From contig DATAWQ010000078.1 in the NCBI GenBank assembly GCA_036267135.1, positions 45,941 through 109,940 of the forward strand: a stretch of DNA of 64,000 nt. The letters run 5' to 3'. The position numbers were made by a program, and so were the translations under genes. The notes under the pieces were generated by a model. It was given only the letters and a program-made list of their open reading frames with translations, had not been told where the DNA came from and did no database searches. Source of the stretch: PALSA-505 sp036267135. Lineage in GTDB: Bacteria > Actinomycetota > Actinomycetes > Streptosporangiales > Streptosporangiaceae. This document shows positions 48,883-57,876 of the stretch, in pieces (position 1 is the first letter of the stretch; each line of letters opens with the position of its first letter).

Positions 48883-50153
48883 GCTTCCGCCGGCTGTGGG
48901 CGTCGCTGCTGCCGATCGGCCGGAACCAGCAGACCGGCGGTTACCGCCGCTACACCTGGACCGAGGCCGACCAGCAGTGCCGCGGCTGGTTCCGGGAGAC
49001 CGCGGCCGCGCGCAACATGCCCGTCGCACCCGACGGCAACGGCAACCTGTGGGCCTGGTGGGACGGCCAGGACCAGCCCGGCAGCCAGGGTGGCACTCGA
49101 TCCCGGCGCGCCTCCCGCGCCTCCCGGCCGCGTTCCGGCGCGATTGTCACCGGCAGCCACCTCGACTCGGTGCCCGACGGCGGCGCGTTCGACGGCCCGC
49201 TGGGCGTGGTCAGCGGGTTCGCCGCGATCGACCTGCTCCGCGCCCGTGGCCGCGTCCCGGTCCGGCCCATCGCGGTCACCGCGTTCTGCGAGGAGGAGGG
49301 GGCCAGGTTCGGCGTCGCGTGCCTGGGCAGCAAGCTGCTGACCGGGGCCATCACCCCGAAGGCGGCCCGTGCCCTGCGTGACGCCGACGGCGTCACCTGG
49401 GCCGACGCGATGGCCGCGGCCGGGTATGACCCGGCCGGGCTCGGCCCGGACGATCCGCTGCTGTCCGGCGTCGTCGCCTTCGTCGAACTGCACATCGAGC
49501 AGGGCCGCGCGCTGGCCGATCCGCCGGGCGCGGCGATCGGCGTCGCCGAGGGCATCTGGCCGCACGGCCGCTGGCGCTTCGAGTTCCGCGGCCGGGCCGA
49601 CCACGCCGGCACCGCCCGGCTGGCCGACCGCGCGGACCCGATGCTGCCCTACGCGGCCACCGTGCTGGCCGCGCGCGAGTGCGCCGCCAAACTGGGCACG
49701 CTCGCCACGTTCGGCAAGATCGTGTCCGAGCCCGGCGGGGTCAACGCCGTGCCGTCGTCCGTCCGGGCCTGGCTGGACGCTCGCGCCGCCGACGACGAGG
49801 GCCTGTCCCGCACGGTCAGCGAGGTCCGCGCGGCCGCGAAGCATGCGGCGGCCGCGCACGACGTCATCCTCACCGTGACGGCCGAATCGGCCGCCCCCCG
49901 CGTCGGTTTCGACGCCGGTCTGCGCGACCGGGTGGCCGGTGCGCTGGCCGCGGCCGGCCTGAACGCGCCGGTGCTGCCCACCGGGGCCGGGCACGACGCC
50001 GGGGTGCTGGCCACCCGGATCCCGACCGCCATGCTGTTCGTGCGCAATCCGACCGGCGTATCGCACGCGCCCGCCGAGCAGGCCGAGCCCGCCGACTGCG
50101 AGCGGGGCGTCGAGGCGCTCGCGGCCGTGCTCGACGAGCTGGCCTGCCGATGA
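48879..50153 (+). CDS. M20-family amidohydrolase of the hut operon (allantoate amidohydrolase-like; probable HutG substitute)
   Basis: A 424-residue zinc hydrolase. Metal-site motifs: TGSHLDSVPDGGAFDGPLGV, the E-E pair in FCEEEGARFG, and ELHIEQG. Annotated relatives are allantoate amidohydrolases or N-carbamoyl-amino-acid hydrolases. Its fixed place between hutU and hutF in actinobacteria suggests it splits N-formylglutamate or a related intermediate, replacing HutG. An Arg/Ser-rich insert (SRRASRASRPRS, near residue 75), encoded by short repeats, interrupts the sequence just before the first metal motif. Start overlaps the hutU stop (ATGA). Confidence 0.88.
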   Translation: MSFRRLWASLLPIGRNQQTGGYRRYTWTEADQQCRGWFRETAAARNMPVAPDGNGNLWAWWDGQDQPGSQGGTRSRRASRASRPRSGAIVTGSHLDSVPDGGAFDGPLGVVSGFAAIDLLRARGRVPVRPIAVTAFCEEEGARFGVACLGSKLLTGAITPKAARALRDADGVTWADAMAAAGYDPAGLGPDDPLLSGVVAFVELHIEQGRALADPPGAAIGVAEGIWPHGRWRFEFRGRADHAGTARLADRADPMLPYAATVLAARECAAKLGTLATFGKIVSEPGGVNAVPSSVRAWLDARAADDEGLSRTVSEVRAAAKHAAAAHDVILTVTAESAAPRVGFDAGLRDRVAGALAAAGLNAPVLPTGAGHDAGVLATRIPTAMLFVRNPTGVSHAPAEQAEPADCERGVEALAAVLDELACR

Positions 50154-51595
50154 GCGCCCCGGCCCGGCCTCCCGGCGAGCCCGCCGACGGACCAGCCAAC
50201 AGGCCAGCCGCCGACGCCCCGCCGGTGCGCCGCTGGCACGCGGGCCTGCTCTGGCGCCCCGGCACCGGGGTCGAGCGCGACGTGCTCATCGAGGCCACCG
50301 GCGACCGGTTCTCCGCGGTCAGCCCCGGCATCCCGCCGGCCGAGGCTCCGCCCGGAACCGTCCGGCTGGACGGGTTCACCCTGCCCGGCCTGGCCAACGC
50401 CCACTCGCACGCGTTCCACCGCGCGCTGCGCGGGGTCGTGCAGGCGGGCCGGGGCACGTTCTGGACCTGGCGGGAGCGGATGTACGAGGTGGCGGGGCGG
50501 CTCACCCCGGACGGGTACCTGGCCCTCGCCCGGGCGGTCTTCGCCGAGATGAGCCTGGCCGGGGTCACCTGCGTGGGCGAGTTCCACTATCTGCATCACG
50601 GCCCGGACGCAGTGCCGTATGCCGACCCGAACGCCATGGGCCGGGTGCTGCTGCAGGCAGCGGCCGAGGCGGGCCTGCGGATCACGCTGCTTGACACCTG
50701 CTATCTGGCCGGCGGCCTGTCCGCGGACGGGGATTCGCTGCCGCTGGCCGGTCCCCAGATGCGGTTCGGCGACGGCGACGCGGCCCGCTGGGCGGAGCGG
50801 GTGGACGCGCTCGGCCCCGACGAGCACGGAATGCTCGCCCCGCACGCCCGGGCCGGGGCGGCCATCCACTCGGTGCGCGCGGTCCCGCCCGGCCAGATGC
50901 CCCAGATAGTCGCCTGGACGCACCGCTACGGCGCGCCGCTGCACGCCCATCTGTCCGAGCAGCCCGCGGAGAACGCCGCCTGCCAGGAGGCTTACAGCGG
51001 CACCCCGGCCGAGGTGCTGGACCGGGCCGGAGTGCTCGGCCCGCGCGCCACCATGGTGCACGCCACCCACCTCACCGAAAGCGATGTCCAGTTGCTCGGC
51101 GGCAGCCGGACCTGCGCCTGCTTCTGCCCCACCACCGAGGCCGACCTGGCCGACGGGATCGGCCCGGCCCGGGCGCTGGCCTCGGCCGGCAGCCCGCTGT
51201 CGGCAGGCAGCGACAGCCAGGCCGTGGTGGACCTGTTCGCCGAGGCCCGCGGTATCGAGCTGACCCAGCGGCTGGCCACCGGCCAGCGCGGCAACTTCAC
51301 CGCCATCGAGCTGGCCACCGCGGCCACCGTGGCCGGGCACGCCTGCCTGGGCTGGCCGGACGCGGGCGAGATCGTGCCCGGCGCCCTCGCCGACCTGGTG
51401 ACGGTCGGCCTCGACACGCCCCGGCTGGCCGGGACGGCCGAGGCCACGGCGCTGGAGAGCGTCATGTTCGCCGCCACCGCCGCGGACGTCAGGCACGTCG
51501 TCTCCGGTGGCCGGGATGTGGTCAGCGGCGGCCAGCACCTCCTGATTGACGACGTCCCCGCCGCAATGTCCGCGGCCCTGGCGGAATTGGCCTGA
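50150..51595 (+). CDS. hutF: Formimidoylglutamate deiminase
   Basis: A 481-residue amidohydrolase. Metal histidines in LANAHSHAFHRALRG, HLSEQPAENAACQ, and the aspartate motif SAGSDSQAVVDLF. It converts N-formimidoyl-L-glutamate to N-formyl-L-glutamate and ammonia, the five-step hut route. The N-terminal 30 residues are a Pro/Ala-rich extension. The start overlaps the M20 hydrolase stop (ATGA), so hutU, the hydrolase and hutF are coupled. Confidence 0.93.
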   Translation: MSAPARPPGEPADGPANRPAADAPPVRRWHAGLLWRPGTGVERDVLIEATGDRFSAVSPGIPPAEAPPGTVRLDGFTLPGLANAHSHAFHRALRGVVQAGRGTFWTWRERMYEVAGRLTPDGYLALARAVFAEMSLAGVTCVGEFHYLHHGPDAVPYADPNAMGRVLLQAAAEAGLRITLLDTCYLAGGLSADGDSLPLAGPQMRFGDGDAARWAERVDALGPDEHGMLAPHARAGAAIHSVRAVPPGQMPQIVAWTHRYGAPLHAHLSEQPAENAACQEAYSGTPAEVLDRAGVLGPRATMVHATHLTESDVQLLGGSRTCACFCPTTEADLADGIGPARALASAGSPLSAGSDSQAVVDLFAEARGIELTQRLATGQRGNFTAIELATAATVAGHACLGWPDAGEIVPGALADLVTVGLDTPRLAGTAEATALESVMFAATAADVRHVVSGGRDVVSGGQHLLIDDVPAAMSAALAELA

Positions 51596-51664
51596 CCGGC
51601 CCGTTTGGAAACGATCTCTGGCAGGATGGCTGGCCGGGGGCAGCGTCAGGCGGAGGGCATGTGG

Positions 51665-52651
51665 ATGACCAACCTGGTGGTCGAGCGCTCGCTGACGGTG
51701 GCAACGGTGCCCGAGCGGGCCTGGTCGCTACTGTCCAGCCCGGCCGCGTTCTCGATGCAGCCGGGCACATTCGCCTTCGACCTCAGGCCGGCCACCGGCG
51801 GCGCCGGCAGCACTGGCGGCGCCGGGCTGTGGCTGGGCATCGCCATCAGGCAGGCCCGGGTGCTCACGCTGCTCTTCGGAATCAGCGAGGAAACGCCGGG
51901 CCAGGTGATCTCGCTGCGGCTAGTCAATGTGCCGCCGCGCCGGCAGCTCACCTACACGCTGTCCGTGCGGCCCGGCCAGCGGACCACCAAGATCGCCATC
52001 GGCGTGTCCGAGGAGGTGTCCCGCTCCGCCAAGGCGGACCTGCGGGCCCGCTGGCTTAAGGACCTGGATGTCTGGCTGGCCAACGCCCAGGCGGTACTGG
52101 AAGGCCGCAAGCCCTGGCCCGGCGACGAGCTTCCTCCTTCGGTGCGGGCCGAATGCGCCAGGCGCCGTGAGGTCGCCGATCCGGTCAGCGCCGAGGCCAG
52201 CACGGTGATCGCCGCCCCGCCGGCCCGGGTCTGGCAGACCGTGTGGGATCCGGCCACAAACGGCCAGATCAGCCTGACGTCCATAGCGTCCGGTCATGTC
52301 CCCGGCACACCGATCCGGCAGCCGGGGGAGATGCAGTACGAGATTCAGCGCGCTTCCTCCGGCCTGCTGGTGGCGACTCTCATGACGCTGCACGACTGCG
52401 AGGAAGAACGCCGGGCCGTGGTCCAGACCGTCAGCCCGTTCGCCACCGAGACGGTCTACCTGATCGAGCCCGAACCGGCGGGGACGCGGCTGACCCTGAC
52501 CGCGAGCCTGCCCGGCCGGGCGTTTACCGCCGGCCACGCGGCGCAGGACATAACCGAGCACGTGGCCAGGTACAAGAGTTTCATCGAGGAACCGGAGCAC
52601 GCCGCCGGCGGACCGCCCGGCCAGTTAGTGCCGGGCACCGCGGGCCAGTGA
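51665..52651 (+). CDS. SRPBCC/START-like domain protein
   Basis: A 328-residue protein with two polyketide-cyclase-like segments (about 1-165, LVVERSLTVATVPERAWSLL; and about 190-300, VIAAPPARVWQTVWDP). Such domains bind hydrophobic ligands. ATG 51665 has GGAGGG seven bases upstream, better than ATG 51659 or 51605. It separates hutF from hutI together with the next gene and has no obvious role in histidine catabolism. Ligand unknown. Confidence 0.75.
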   Translation: MTNLVVERSLTVATVPERAWSLLSSPAAFSMQPGTFAFDLRPATGGAGSTGGAGLWLGIAIRQARVLTLLFGISEETPGQVISLRLVNVPPRRQLTYTLSVRPGQRTTKIAIGVSEEVSRSAKADLRARWLKDLDVWLANAQAVLEGRKPWPGDELPPSVRAECARRREVADPVSAEASTVIAAPPARVWQTVWDPATNGQISLTSIASGHVPGTPIRQPGEMQYEIQRASSGLLVATLMTLHDCEEERRAVVQTVSPFATETVYLIEPEPAGTRLTLTASLPGRAFTAGHAAQDITEHVARYKSFIEEPEHAAGGPPGQLVPGTAGQ

Positions 52652-52656
52652 TCCAC

Positions 52657-52662
52657 TAGGGT
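52657..52662 (+). promoter_or_regulatory. Leaderless-type -10 element of the serine hydrolase gene
   Basis: TAGGGT six bases before ATG 52669. Confidence 0.45.
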
Positions 52663-52668
52663 TTCGGC

Positions 52669-54075
52669 ATGCCCGACTCGGCCGCCTTCCCCGCCCCCGA
52701 TGACGACCTGCTGCCCGGGACGCGCCGGGCCCTGATGCACCGGCTGGCCGTGGGCCAGGCGGACGGCCGCACGCCCTCGGTGACCGCCGCCGTGGTGCGG
52801 GGCGGCCGGATGGTCTGGTGCGGTGGCCGCGGCCTGGCCGACGGCCAGGACCCGGACGGCGACACCCAGTACCGCATCGGGTCGATCAGCAAGACCATCA
52901 TCGCGATCATGACCATGCGGCTGCGCGACGCCGGTCTGCTGGATCTGGCCGATCCGCTGAGCAGGCACCTGGACGTGCCGCAGGCGGGCGGCGCGACCGT
53001 GGCCCAGCTCCTGTCGCACACCTCCGGGCTGGTGTCGGAGTCGGGCGGCCCGTGGTGGGAGCGGACCCCGGGCGAGTTGCGGCCCAAGCTGGCCGACATC
53101 TTCCCGCCGCGCCCCCTGGTGCACCAGGCCGGCCGCCGGTTCCACTACTCCAACCCGGGCTACGCGCTGCTCGGCGCCCTGATCAGCCGGCTCCGCGACG
53201 GCCGGCCCTGGGGCGACGTGGTGCGCGAAGAGGTGCTCGGGCCGCTGGGCATGACCCGCACCACCCTGGACCCGCGGCCGCCGCACGAGCGTGGCTGGGC
53301 CGTGCATCCATGGGCCGACGTGCTGCAGCCCGAGCCCGCCGAGGACACCGGCCAGATGGCGCCGGCCGGCCAGTACTGGTCCACGGCCGCGGATATGAGC
53401 CGGCTGGCCGCGTTCCTGCTGGACGGCAACCGCCGGGTGCTGGCCGACGAGACGCTGGCCGAGATGCGGGCGCCGGCCTCCGGGCCGGACGACGAGTCCT
53501 GGACCGGCAGCTACGGGCTTGGCGTGCAGTTGCTGCGCCGGGACGGCCAGGTGCTGTACGGCCACACCGGCTCGATGCCCGGCTTCATCTCCGCGCTGTG
53601 CGTCAGCGCGGCCGACGGGCTGGCCGGGGTGGCCCTGGCCAACGTCACGTCGGGCGCCGACCCGGTCGGGATCGCGCTCGGCCTGATCGCGATCGTGGCC
53701 GAGCACGAGCCCAGCCTCCCGGCCCGCTGGCAGCCGCTGCCCGAAGTCGACCAGGACCTGCTCGCCCTGACCGGGCTGTGGTACTGGGGACCGCGGCCTT
53801 ACCTGCTGCGCCTGCTGCCTGGCCGCGGGCTGGCCCTGTCGCCGGACGCGGGCCGCGGGCGCAACTCCCGGTTCCGGGCCGAGGCCGACGGCACCTGGAC
53901 CGGCCTGGACGGCTACTACGCCGGTGAGACGCTCCGCCTGGTCCGCGACGCCAGCGGCGCCGTGGGCCACATCGACCTGGCCACGTTCGTGTTCACCCGC
54001 GAGCCTTACGACACCGGCGCCCCGCTCGCCGCCCGCCCCGACCCAGACGGCTGGCAGGCCGGCCAGCCAGGCTGA
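52669..54075 (+). CDS. Serine hydrolase of the beta-lactamase (class C-like/ D-Ala-D-Ala peptidase) family
   Basis: A 468-residue protein. The catalytic S-x-x-K is in YRIGSISKTIIAIMTM and the Y-x-N in RFHYSNPGYALLGAL; a late HTG (YGHTGSMPGF) completes the site. No signal peptide is evident, so it is probably cytoplasmic, acting as an esterase or peptidase rather than a beta-lactamase. A C-terminal beta domain follows about residue 350. Its own leaderless promoter suggests it is not part of the hut operon. Confidence 0.9.
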   Translation: MPDSAAFPAPDDDLLPGTRRALMHRLAVGQADGRTPSVTAAVVRGGRMVWCGGRGLADGQDPDGDTQYRIGSISKTIIAIMTMRLRDAGLLDLADPLSRHLDVPQAGGATVAQLLSHTSGLVSESGGPWWERTPGELRPKLADIFPPRPLVHQAGRRFHYSNPGYALLGALISRLRDGRPWGDVVREEVLGPLGMTRTTLDPRPPHERGWAVHPWADVLQPEPAEDTGQMAPAGQYWSTAADMSRLAAFLLDGNRRVLADETLAEMRAPASGPDDESWTGSYGLGVQLLRRDGQVLYGHTGSMPGFISALCVSAADGLAGVALANVTSGADPVGIALGLIAIVAEHEPSLPARWQPLPEVDQDLLALTGLWYWGPRPYLLRLLPGRGLALSPDAGRGRNSRFRAEADGTWTGLDGYYAGETLRLVRDASGAVGHIDLATFVFTREPYDTGAPLAARPDPDGWQAGQPG

Positions 54076-54107
54076 TCGCAGATCACTAAGGTGCACCGGG
54101 ATCTCAC

Positions 54108-55289
54108 ATGAGTAGCACGCTGATAACGAACATTGGCGAGCTCGTCACCAACGCGCCCGGCGCGGGCGCCGGGCGGTTCGCGGCGCTCGGCGACGCGGCG
54201 CTGGTCATGCAGGCCGGCCTGGTCGCCTGGACCGGGCCCGCCGCGCGCGCCCCCGCCGCCGACCACATCGTGGACGCCCGCGGCCGTGCGGTGCTGCCCG
54301 GCTTCGTGGACTCCCACGCCCACCTGGTCTTCGCCGGTGAGCGTGGTGCCGAGTTCGCCGCCCGGATGGCCGGCGCGCCCTACCGGGCCGGCGGCATCAG
54401 GTCCACCGTGACCGCGACCCGCCGGGCCACCGACCCCGAACTGCGCGCCGGGCTGCGCCGCTTGGTCGCCGAGATGCTCAGGCAGGGCACGACCACGCTG
54501 GAGTGCAAGTCAGGCTACGGCCTCACCGTGCCGGACGAGGCCCGCAGCCTGGGCCTGGCCGCCGAGGTCACGCCGGAGGTCACCTACCTGGGTGCGCACG
54601 TGGTGCCGCCCGAGTTCGACGGCGACGCGGCCGGCTACGTGGATCTGGTCTGCGGCCCGATGCTCGACGCCTGTGCCCCGCACGCGAAGTGGGTGGACGT
54701 GTTCTGCGAGCGCGGCGCGTTCGGCGCGGACGAGGCCACCGCGGTGCTCGCGGCCGGCCGCGCGGCCGGGCTGATCCCGCGGGTGCACGCCAACCAGCTC
54801 GGCCCGGGTCCCGGCGTCCGGGTGGCAGTGGCCGCCGGAGCCGCCTCGGCCGACCACTGCACTCACCTGACCGGCCAAGACATCGACGCGCTGGCCGGCT
54901 CGGCCACGGTGGCCACGCTGCTGCCCGGGGTCGAGTTCTCCACCAGACAGCCCTACCCGGACGCCCGCGGGCTGATCGACGCCGGGGCCACGGTGGCACT
55001 GGCCACCGACTGCAACCCGGGCTCCTGTTTCACGTCCAGCATGCCGCTGTGCGTCGCGCTGGCGGTTAGGGAGATGCGGATGACGACCGCGGAGGCGGTC
55101 TGGTCGGCGACCGCGGGCGGCGCCAGGGCGCTGCGCCGGGCCGACATCGGGCACCTGGACGTGGGTGCCCGCGCCGACCTGATGCTGCTCGACGCGCCAT
55201 CCCACGCCTATCTGGCTTACCGCCCCGGCGTCCCGCTGGTGGCCGCGGTCTGGCAGCAGGGCGAGCTGGCCGCGGGCTGTGCTGACTAG
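54108..55289 (+). CDS. hutI: Imidazolonepropionase
   Basis: A 393-residue amidohydrolase that opens the ring of imidazolone propionate to N-formimidoyl-glutamate. Metal ligands in LPGFVDSHAHLVFAGER; later ATDCNPGSCFTSSMPL, typical of HutI. Third step of histidine degradation. It is separated from hutF by two unrelated genes, unlike the usual adjacency. A TAAGGT box lies 15 bases before the ATG. Convergent with the ATPase gene 14 bases on. Confidence 0.94.
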   Translation: MSSTLITNIGELVTNAPGAGAGRFAALGDAALVMQAGLVAWTGPAARAPAADHIVDARGRAVLPGFVDSHAHLVFAGERGAEFAARMAGAPYRAGGIRSTVTATRRATDPELRAGLRRLVAEMLRQGTTTLECKSGYGLTVPDEARSLGLAAEVTPEVTYLGAHVVPPEFDGDAAGYVDLVCGPMLDACAPHAKWVDVFCERGAFGADEATAVLAAGRAAGLIPRVHANQLGPGPGVRVAVAAGAASADHCTHLTGQDIDALAGSATVATLLPGVEFSTRQPYPDARGLIDAGATVALATDCNPGSCFTSSMPLCVALAVREMRMTTAEAVWSATAGGARALRRADIGHLDVGARADLMLLDAPSHAYLAYRPGVPLVAAVWQQGELAAGCAD

Positions 55290-55303
55290 GTTTCCTGGGC
55301 CGA

Positions 55304-56230
55304 TCAGGCTTCCTGAACGGCTGACGCAACCTCATCGCCGACGATGGCGGGCAAGTCGCCGGGCTGGTCCAGTTCCTCGTGCGCGCGGACGATCTGCTCG
55401 GTGACCTCGGTCAGGTCGGTGAACGGCCGCCGCTCGTAATCGCCGCCCAGCGCGGTCCAGGAGGCCGCGCCGCCGCGGCACCACACGGTGAGGTCGGCGC
55501 GGACCGACAGCACCGCGATGTCGGCCCCCGGCTGGTCGCTGCGCACCAGCCTGCGGCCGATGCCGCGGTCGACCAGCAGCTCCTCGAGTTCCCTGGCCGC
55601 CTGGCAGGCGCTGCCCTGGGGCTGGCCGAGCCTGACGGCCGCGCGCGCGGTGGGCACCGGCAGGGCGAACCAGACGACCTTGCCCTGGACCTTCCACCGG
55701 CCCAGCCTGGCCCGGGTCAGGTGATGACCCCAGCGCCCGTCCGACAGTTCCGACACCACCCGCAGGCCGCGGCCGTTGACGGACTCGAGCGTCACCCGGG
55801 ACGGGTCCGGCGGTGCGCCCGACTTCCAGCCGCGCTGGGAGTCGAACACCTTGCAGACCACCTCGTACCCGGTGGGGCAGCCGCGGATGTAGGTCCACAT
55901 CTCGGGTGAGCCGGTGATCGGCCGCTGCCTGCTGCCGTCGAACTCGACGTTGTTCTGCGCGTGCAGGGTGTTGGCGGCCAGTTCGCTGACCATCGTGACC
56001 CCGTCGTGCACCAGGTCACCGTTCAGGCCCAGATCGGCCACGGTCTCGCGGAACAGCCGCCTGGCCACGCCGGCGCAGGTGCCGTCCAGGGGGAGCGGCC
56101 AGGCCTGACAGCCGCCCGTCTTCCCGCTCACGGGCCTGGTGTCCACCGCGGCCCGGGCGTGAACCGCCGCCATCAGTTGGCCGCCGACCGGACGACGACG
56201 GGCAACCCCAACATGATGTTCAGCCTTCAC
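55304..56230 (-). CDS. ATP-binding (HATPase_c) regulatory protein
   Basis: About 308 residues. A histidine-kinase-type ATPase domain lies at about 45-200: N-box VSELAANTLHAQ and glycine box SVNGRGLRVVSEL. A C-terminal ~100-residue domain follows. Such proteins are often encoded beside XRE/DUF397 genes in actinobacteria (abaA- and whiJ-like clusters). GTG 56230 is uncertain; ATG 56173 is an alternative. A 19-bp palindrome, shared with the XRE gene promoter, ends ten bases upstream of GTG 56230. Confidence 0.82.
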   Translation of the reverse strand: MKAEHHVGVARRRPVGGQLMAAVHARAAVDTRPVSGKTGGCQAWPLPLDGTCAGVARRLFRETVADLGLNGDLVHDGVTMVSELAANTLHAQNNVEFDGSRQRPITGSPEMWTYIRGCPTGYEVVCKVFDSQRGWKSGAPPDPSRVTLESVNGRGLRVVSELSDGRWGHHLTRARLGRWKVQGKVVWFALPVPTARAAVRLGQPQGSACQAARELEELLVDRGIGRRLVRSDQPGADIAVLSVRADLTVWCRGGAASWTALGGDYERRPFTDLTEVTEQIVRAHEELDQPGDLPAIVGDEVASAVQEA

Positions 56231-56239
56231 GAGTCATTG

Positions 56240-56258
56240 AATCTGTGAAACACAGATT
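56240..56258. promoter_or_regulatory. Palindromic operator candidate, copy 1 (TGTGAAACACA core)
   Basis: AATCTGTG-AAA-CACAGATT, perfect 8-bp arms. Located just upstream of the ATPase gene; a TAATCT -10-like box overlaps it on the minus strand. Closely matches the site at 57638-57656. The 56259-56474 stretch beyond it is AT-richer and shows no gene. Confidence 0.65.
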
Positions 56259-56474
56259 ATGAGTCTTGCGCCCTCTCGCGCAATGGCATCCGCTGAAATC
56301 CCATGAGCACATGCACGGTTACTAAGGCGGGTAGGTGACAGGGTTGTAACCATTACGTCGCTAGTGTCCGACCTGGTCACGGGCACAACCCCGAGTAAAA
56401 TAACCATATACGGCGGAAACCGGACGGTACGCCGCCTGGGCTTGAGACAGGGCCCGCCTCCAGTAGGCAGAACA

Positions 56475-56516
56475 CAGAAGGATCCCCCAGGGATGCAGCC
56501 CGGGGGGATCCTTCTG
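56475..56516. terminator. Terminator hairpin of the DUF397 gene
   Basis: Perfect 14-bp inverted repeat CAGAAGGATCCCCC (56475-56488) and complement (56503-56516), 14-base loop, 19 bases beyond the DUF397 stop on the minus strand. Confidence 0.85.
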
Positions 56517-56534
56517 CGAACGCTATTCGATCAT

Positions 56535-56735
56535 CTAGATGTCGTAGCGGCCCGCCTTCACGTCGGCCAGGAACGCGGTGAAAACCGTGCGCTCGACGAC
56601 GTGGGCTCCCCCCTCGGGGCGTTTGCTGTCGCGGACGGCGACGACCTCAGGCAGATTGGCCGCGACTTCCACGCAGCCGCCGTTGTGGGCGCTGCGCCGG
56701 GCCTTCCGCCAGATGGCTCGAGACAGGTCGATCAT
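56535..56735 (-). CDS. DUF397 protein
   Basis: A 66-residue DUF397 protein: WRKARRSAHNGGCVEVAAN, VVAVRDSKRPEGGAH, FTAFLADVKAGRYD. These small proteins are the usual partners of XRE/DUF5753 regulators; the XRE gene starts upstream with only three bases between stop and start, so they form an operon. Thought to act like an antitoxin or as a signalling partner; direct function is not visible. Confidence 0.93.
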   Translation of the reverse strand: MIDLSRAIWRKARRSAHNGGCVEVAANLPEVVAVRDSKRPEGGAHVVERTVFTAFLADVKAGRYDI

Positions 56736-56738
56736 GGC

Positions 56739-57590
56739 TTACTCCAGTTGATCAGCGAGGTGTCTGAGGTAGGCCGTGGTGTCGGCTGGTTCGAGCGCCC
56801 TATCCACGGCCCGTCCGAAAGCTTCCATGTAGGTTTCGACACGCTCCGGTCGGCTCACCTCCTCCATCGTGTACTCGGTCTCGACGTAGACCATGCCCGG
56901 TTCACCGTCGGGCAGGTCGAGGATGTTGACCGCCGAGATCAGCGCGGCCGACGGCCCGTCGTCGAACCGCTGGATGTGCAGGTCGATGTTGGGCCGCTCG
57001 TTCAGCGCGGCCAGCGACTCGATCTGCTCGCGCCGGTCCTCCCAGGTGCCCCACCGGTAGTGCAGGGACGCCTCGGTGATGAGGGCCGTGAGCCGGGGTA
57101 CGGTGCCGTCGGTGCGGCTGAGTATCTCCTGCCGTCGCTGCCTGGTTTCCAGCGCCTTGCGCCGCCAGGCGGGCGGCCTGACCCCGGCACGCATGAATGC
57201 CTCGGTGTAATCGGGCGTCTGCAGCAGGCCGGGCAAGACGAGGGGCAGGAACACCCGGATGCGGGTGGCGTCGTTCTCGAACCCGGGGAACTCGTTGTCG
57301 AAGATGTCGGCGAAGTCACGCCACCACGGCCGGACCCGGGCGCGCAGGACGAGTTCCATGATCTCGTCGTGCCCGGCGCCCTCGATGCCGTAGATGCGGA
57401 GCAGGTCCCTGATATCGCTGGTCTCCGGGCGCTTCCACTGGTTGGCCTCCATTCGGCCGACCTTGCCGCGTCCCCAGTCCAGCATGTCGCAGATCTGGTT
57501 GGCGGTGTGCCCGCTGCCTTTGCGGATCTCCGCTAGGCGACGGGACAGACGCCGCTTGGCTACGGTGGCACCGTATGCGTCGTCACTCAT
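56739..57590 (-). CDS. XRE-family regulator with DUF5753 domain (WhiJ/Scr1-like)
   Basis: A 283-residue protein. Helix-turn-helix at about 14-66 (RRLAEIRKGSGHTANQICDML, RGKVGRMEANQWKRP), DUF5753 ligand domain at about 95-275 (PGLLQTPDYTEAFMRAG, ITEASLHYRWGTWEDRREQ). The family controls development or antibiotic genes in streptomycetes and works with DUF397 partners. The promoter holds a TGTGAATCACA palindrome 48 bases upstream, also found at the ATPase gene, so self-regulation of both is likely. Confidence 0.93.
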   Translation of the reverse strand: MSDDAYGATVAKRRLSRRLAEIRKGSGHTANQICDMLDWGRGKVGRMEANQWKRPETSDIRDLLRIYGIEGAGHDEIMELVLRARVRPWWRDFADIFDNEFPGFENDATRIRVFLPLVLPGLLQTPDYTEAFMRAGVRPPAWRRKALETRQRRQEILSRTDGTVPRLTALITEASLHYRWGTWEDRREQIESLAALNERPNIDLHIQRFDDGPSAALISAVNILDLPDGEPGMVYVETEYTMEEVSRPERVETYMEAFGRAVDRALEPADTTAYLRHLADQLE

Positions 57591-57637
57591 CCCGGGGTCC
57601 TCCTTGACAGGACTTGGGTTTCACTATAGCGCTGCCT

Positions 57638-57656
57638 AACTTGTGAATCACAAATT
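57638..57656. promoter_or_regulatory. Palindromic operator candidate, copy 2 (TGTGAATCACA core)
   Basis: AACTTGTGA-A-TCACAAATT, one arm mismatch, upstream of the XRE gene. It differs from copy 1 at few positions and keeps the same 19-bp frame. Confidence 0.65.
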
Positions 57657-57757
57657 TCGCCAATGTTTGGCAGGTTGTAACCTCCACGGGTCAATTTGAC
57701 ACACGGCCGGTCCGATAGGCCTGGCCAGGCAGGAATTACGGACATCGCGGGCCCGCT

Positions 57758-57775
57758 CGCGGCGGTTACGCCGCG
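57758..57775. terminator. Short GC hairpin downstream of the DUF397-like gene
   Basis: CGCGGCG-GTTA-CGCCGCG, 7-bp stem, about 100 bases beyond the 57877 stop on the minus strand. No gene is seen in the 57657-57876 gap. Confidence 0.5.
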
Positions 57776-57876
57776 GCAACGCGCTCGGTAATATGATTAC
57801 CACTAGCCCGCTATCGTCCGTTATGTCGCCATTCTCCAGTCAATGGGGGATTGGTGCCCAAACGCGCCCGCCGGGG

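Noticed and set aside
49649..51538. A 629-codon minus-strand frame opposite the hut genes
   Set aside because: Antisense to the M20 hydrolase and hutF, both with catalytic motifs; no start signal.
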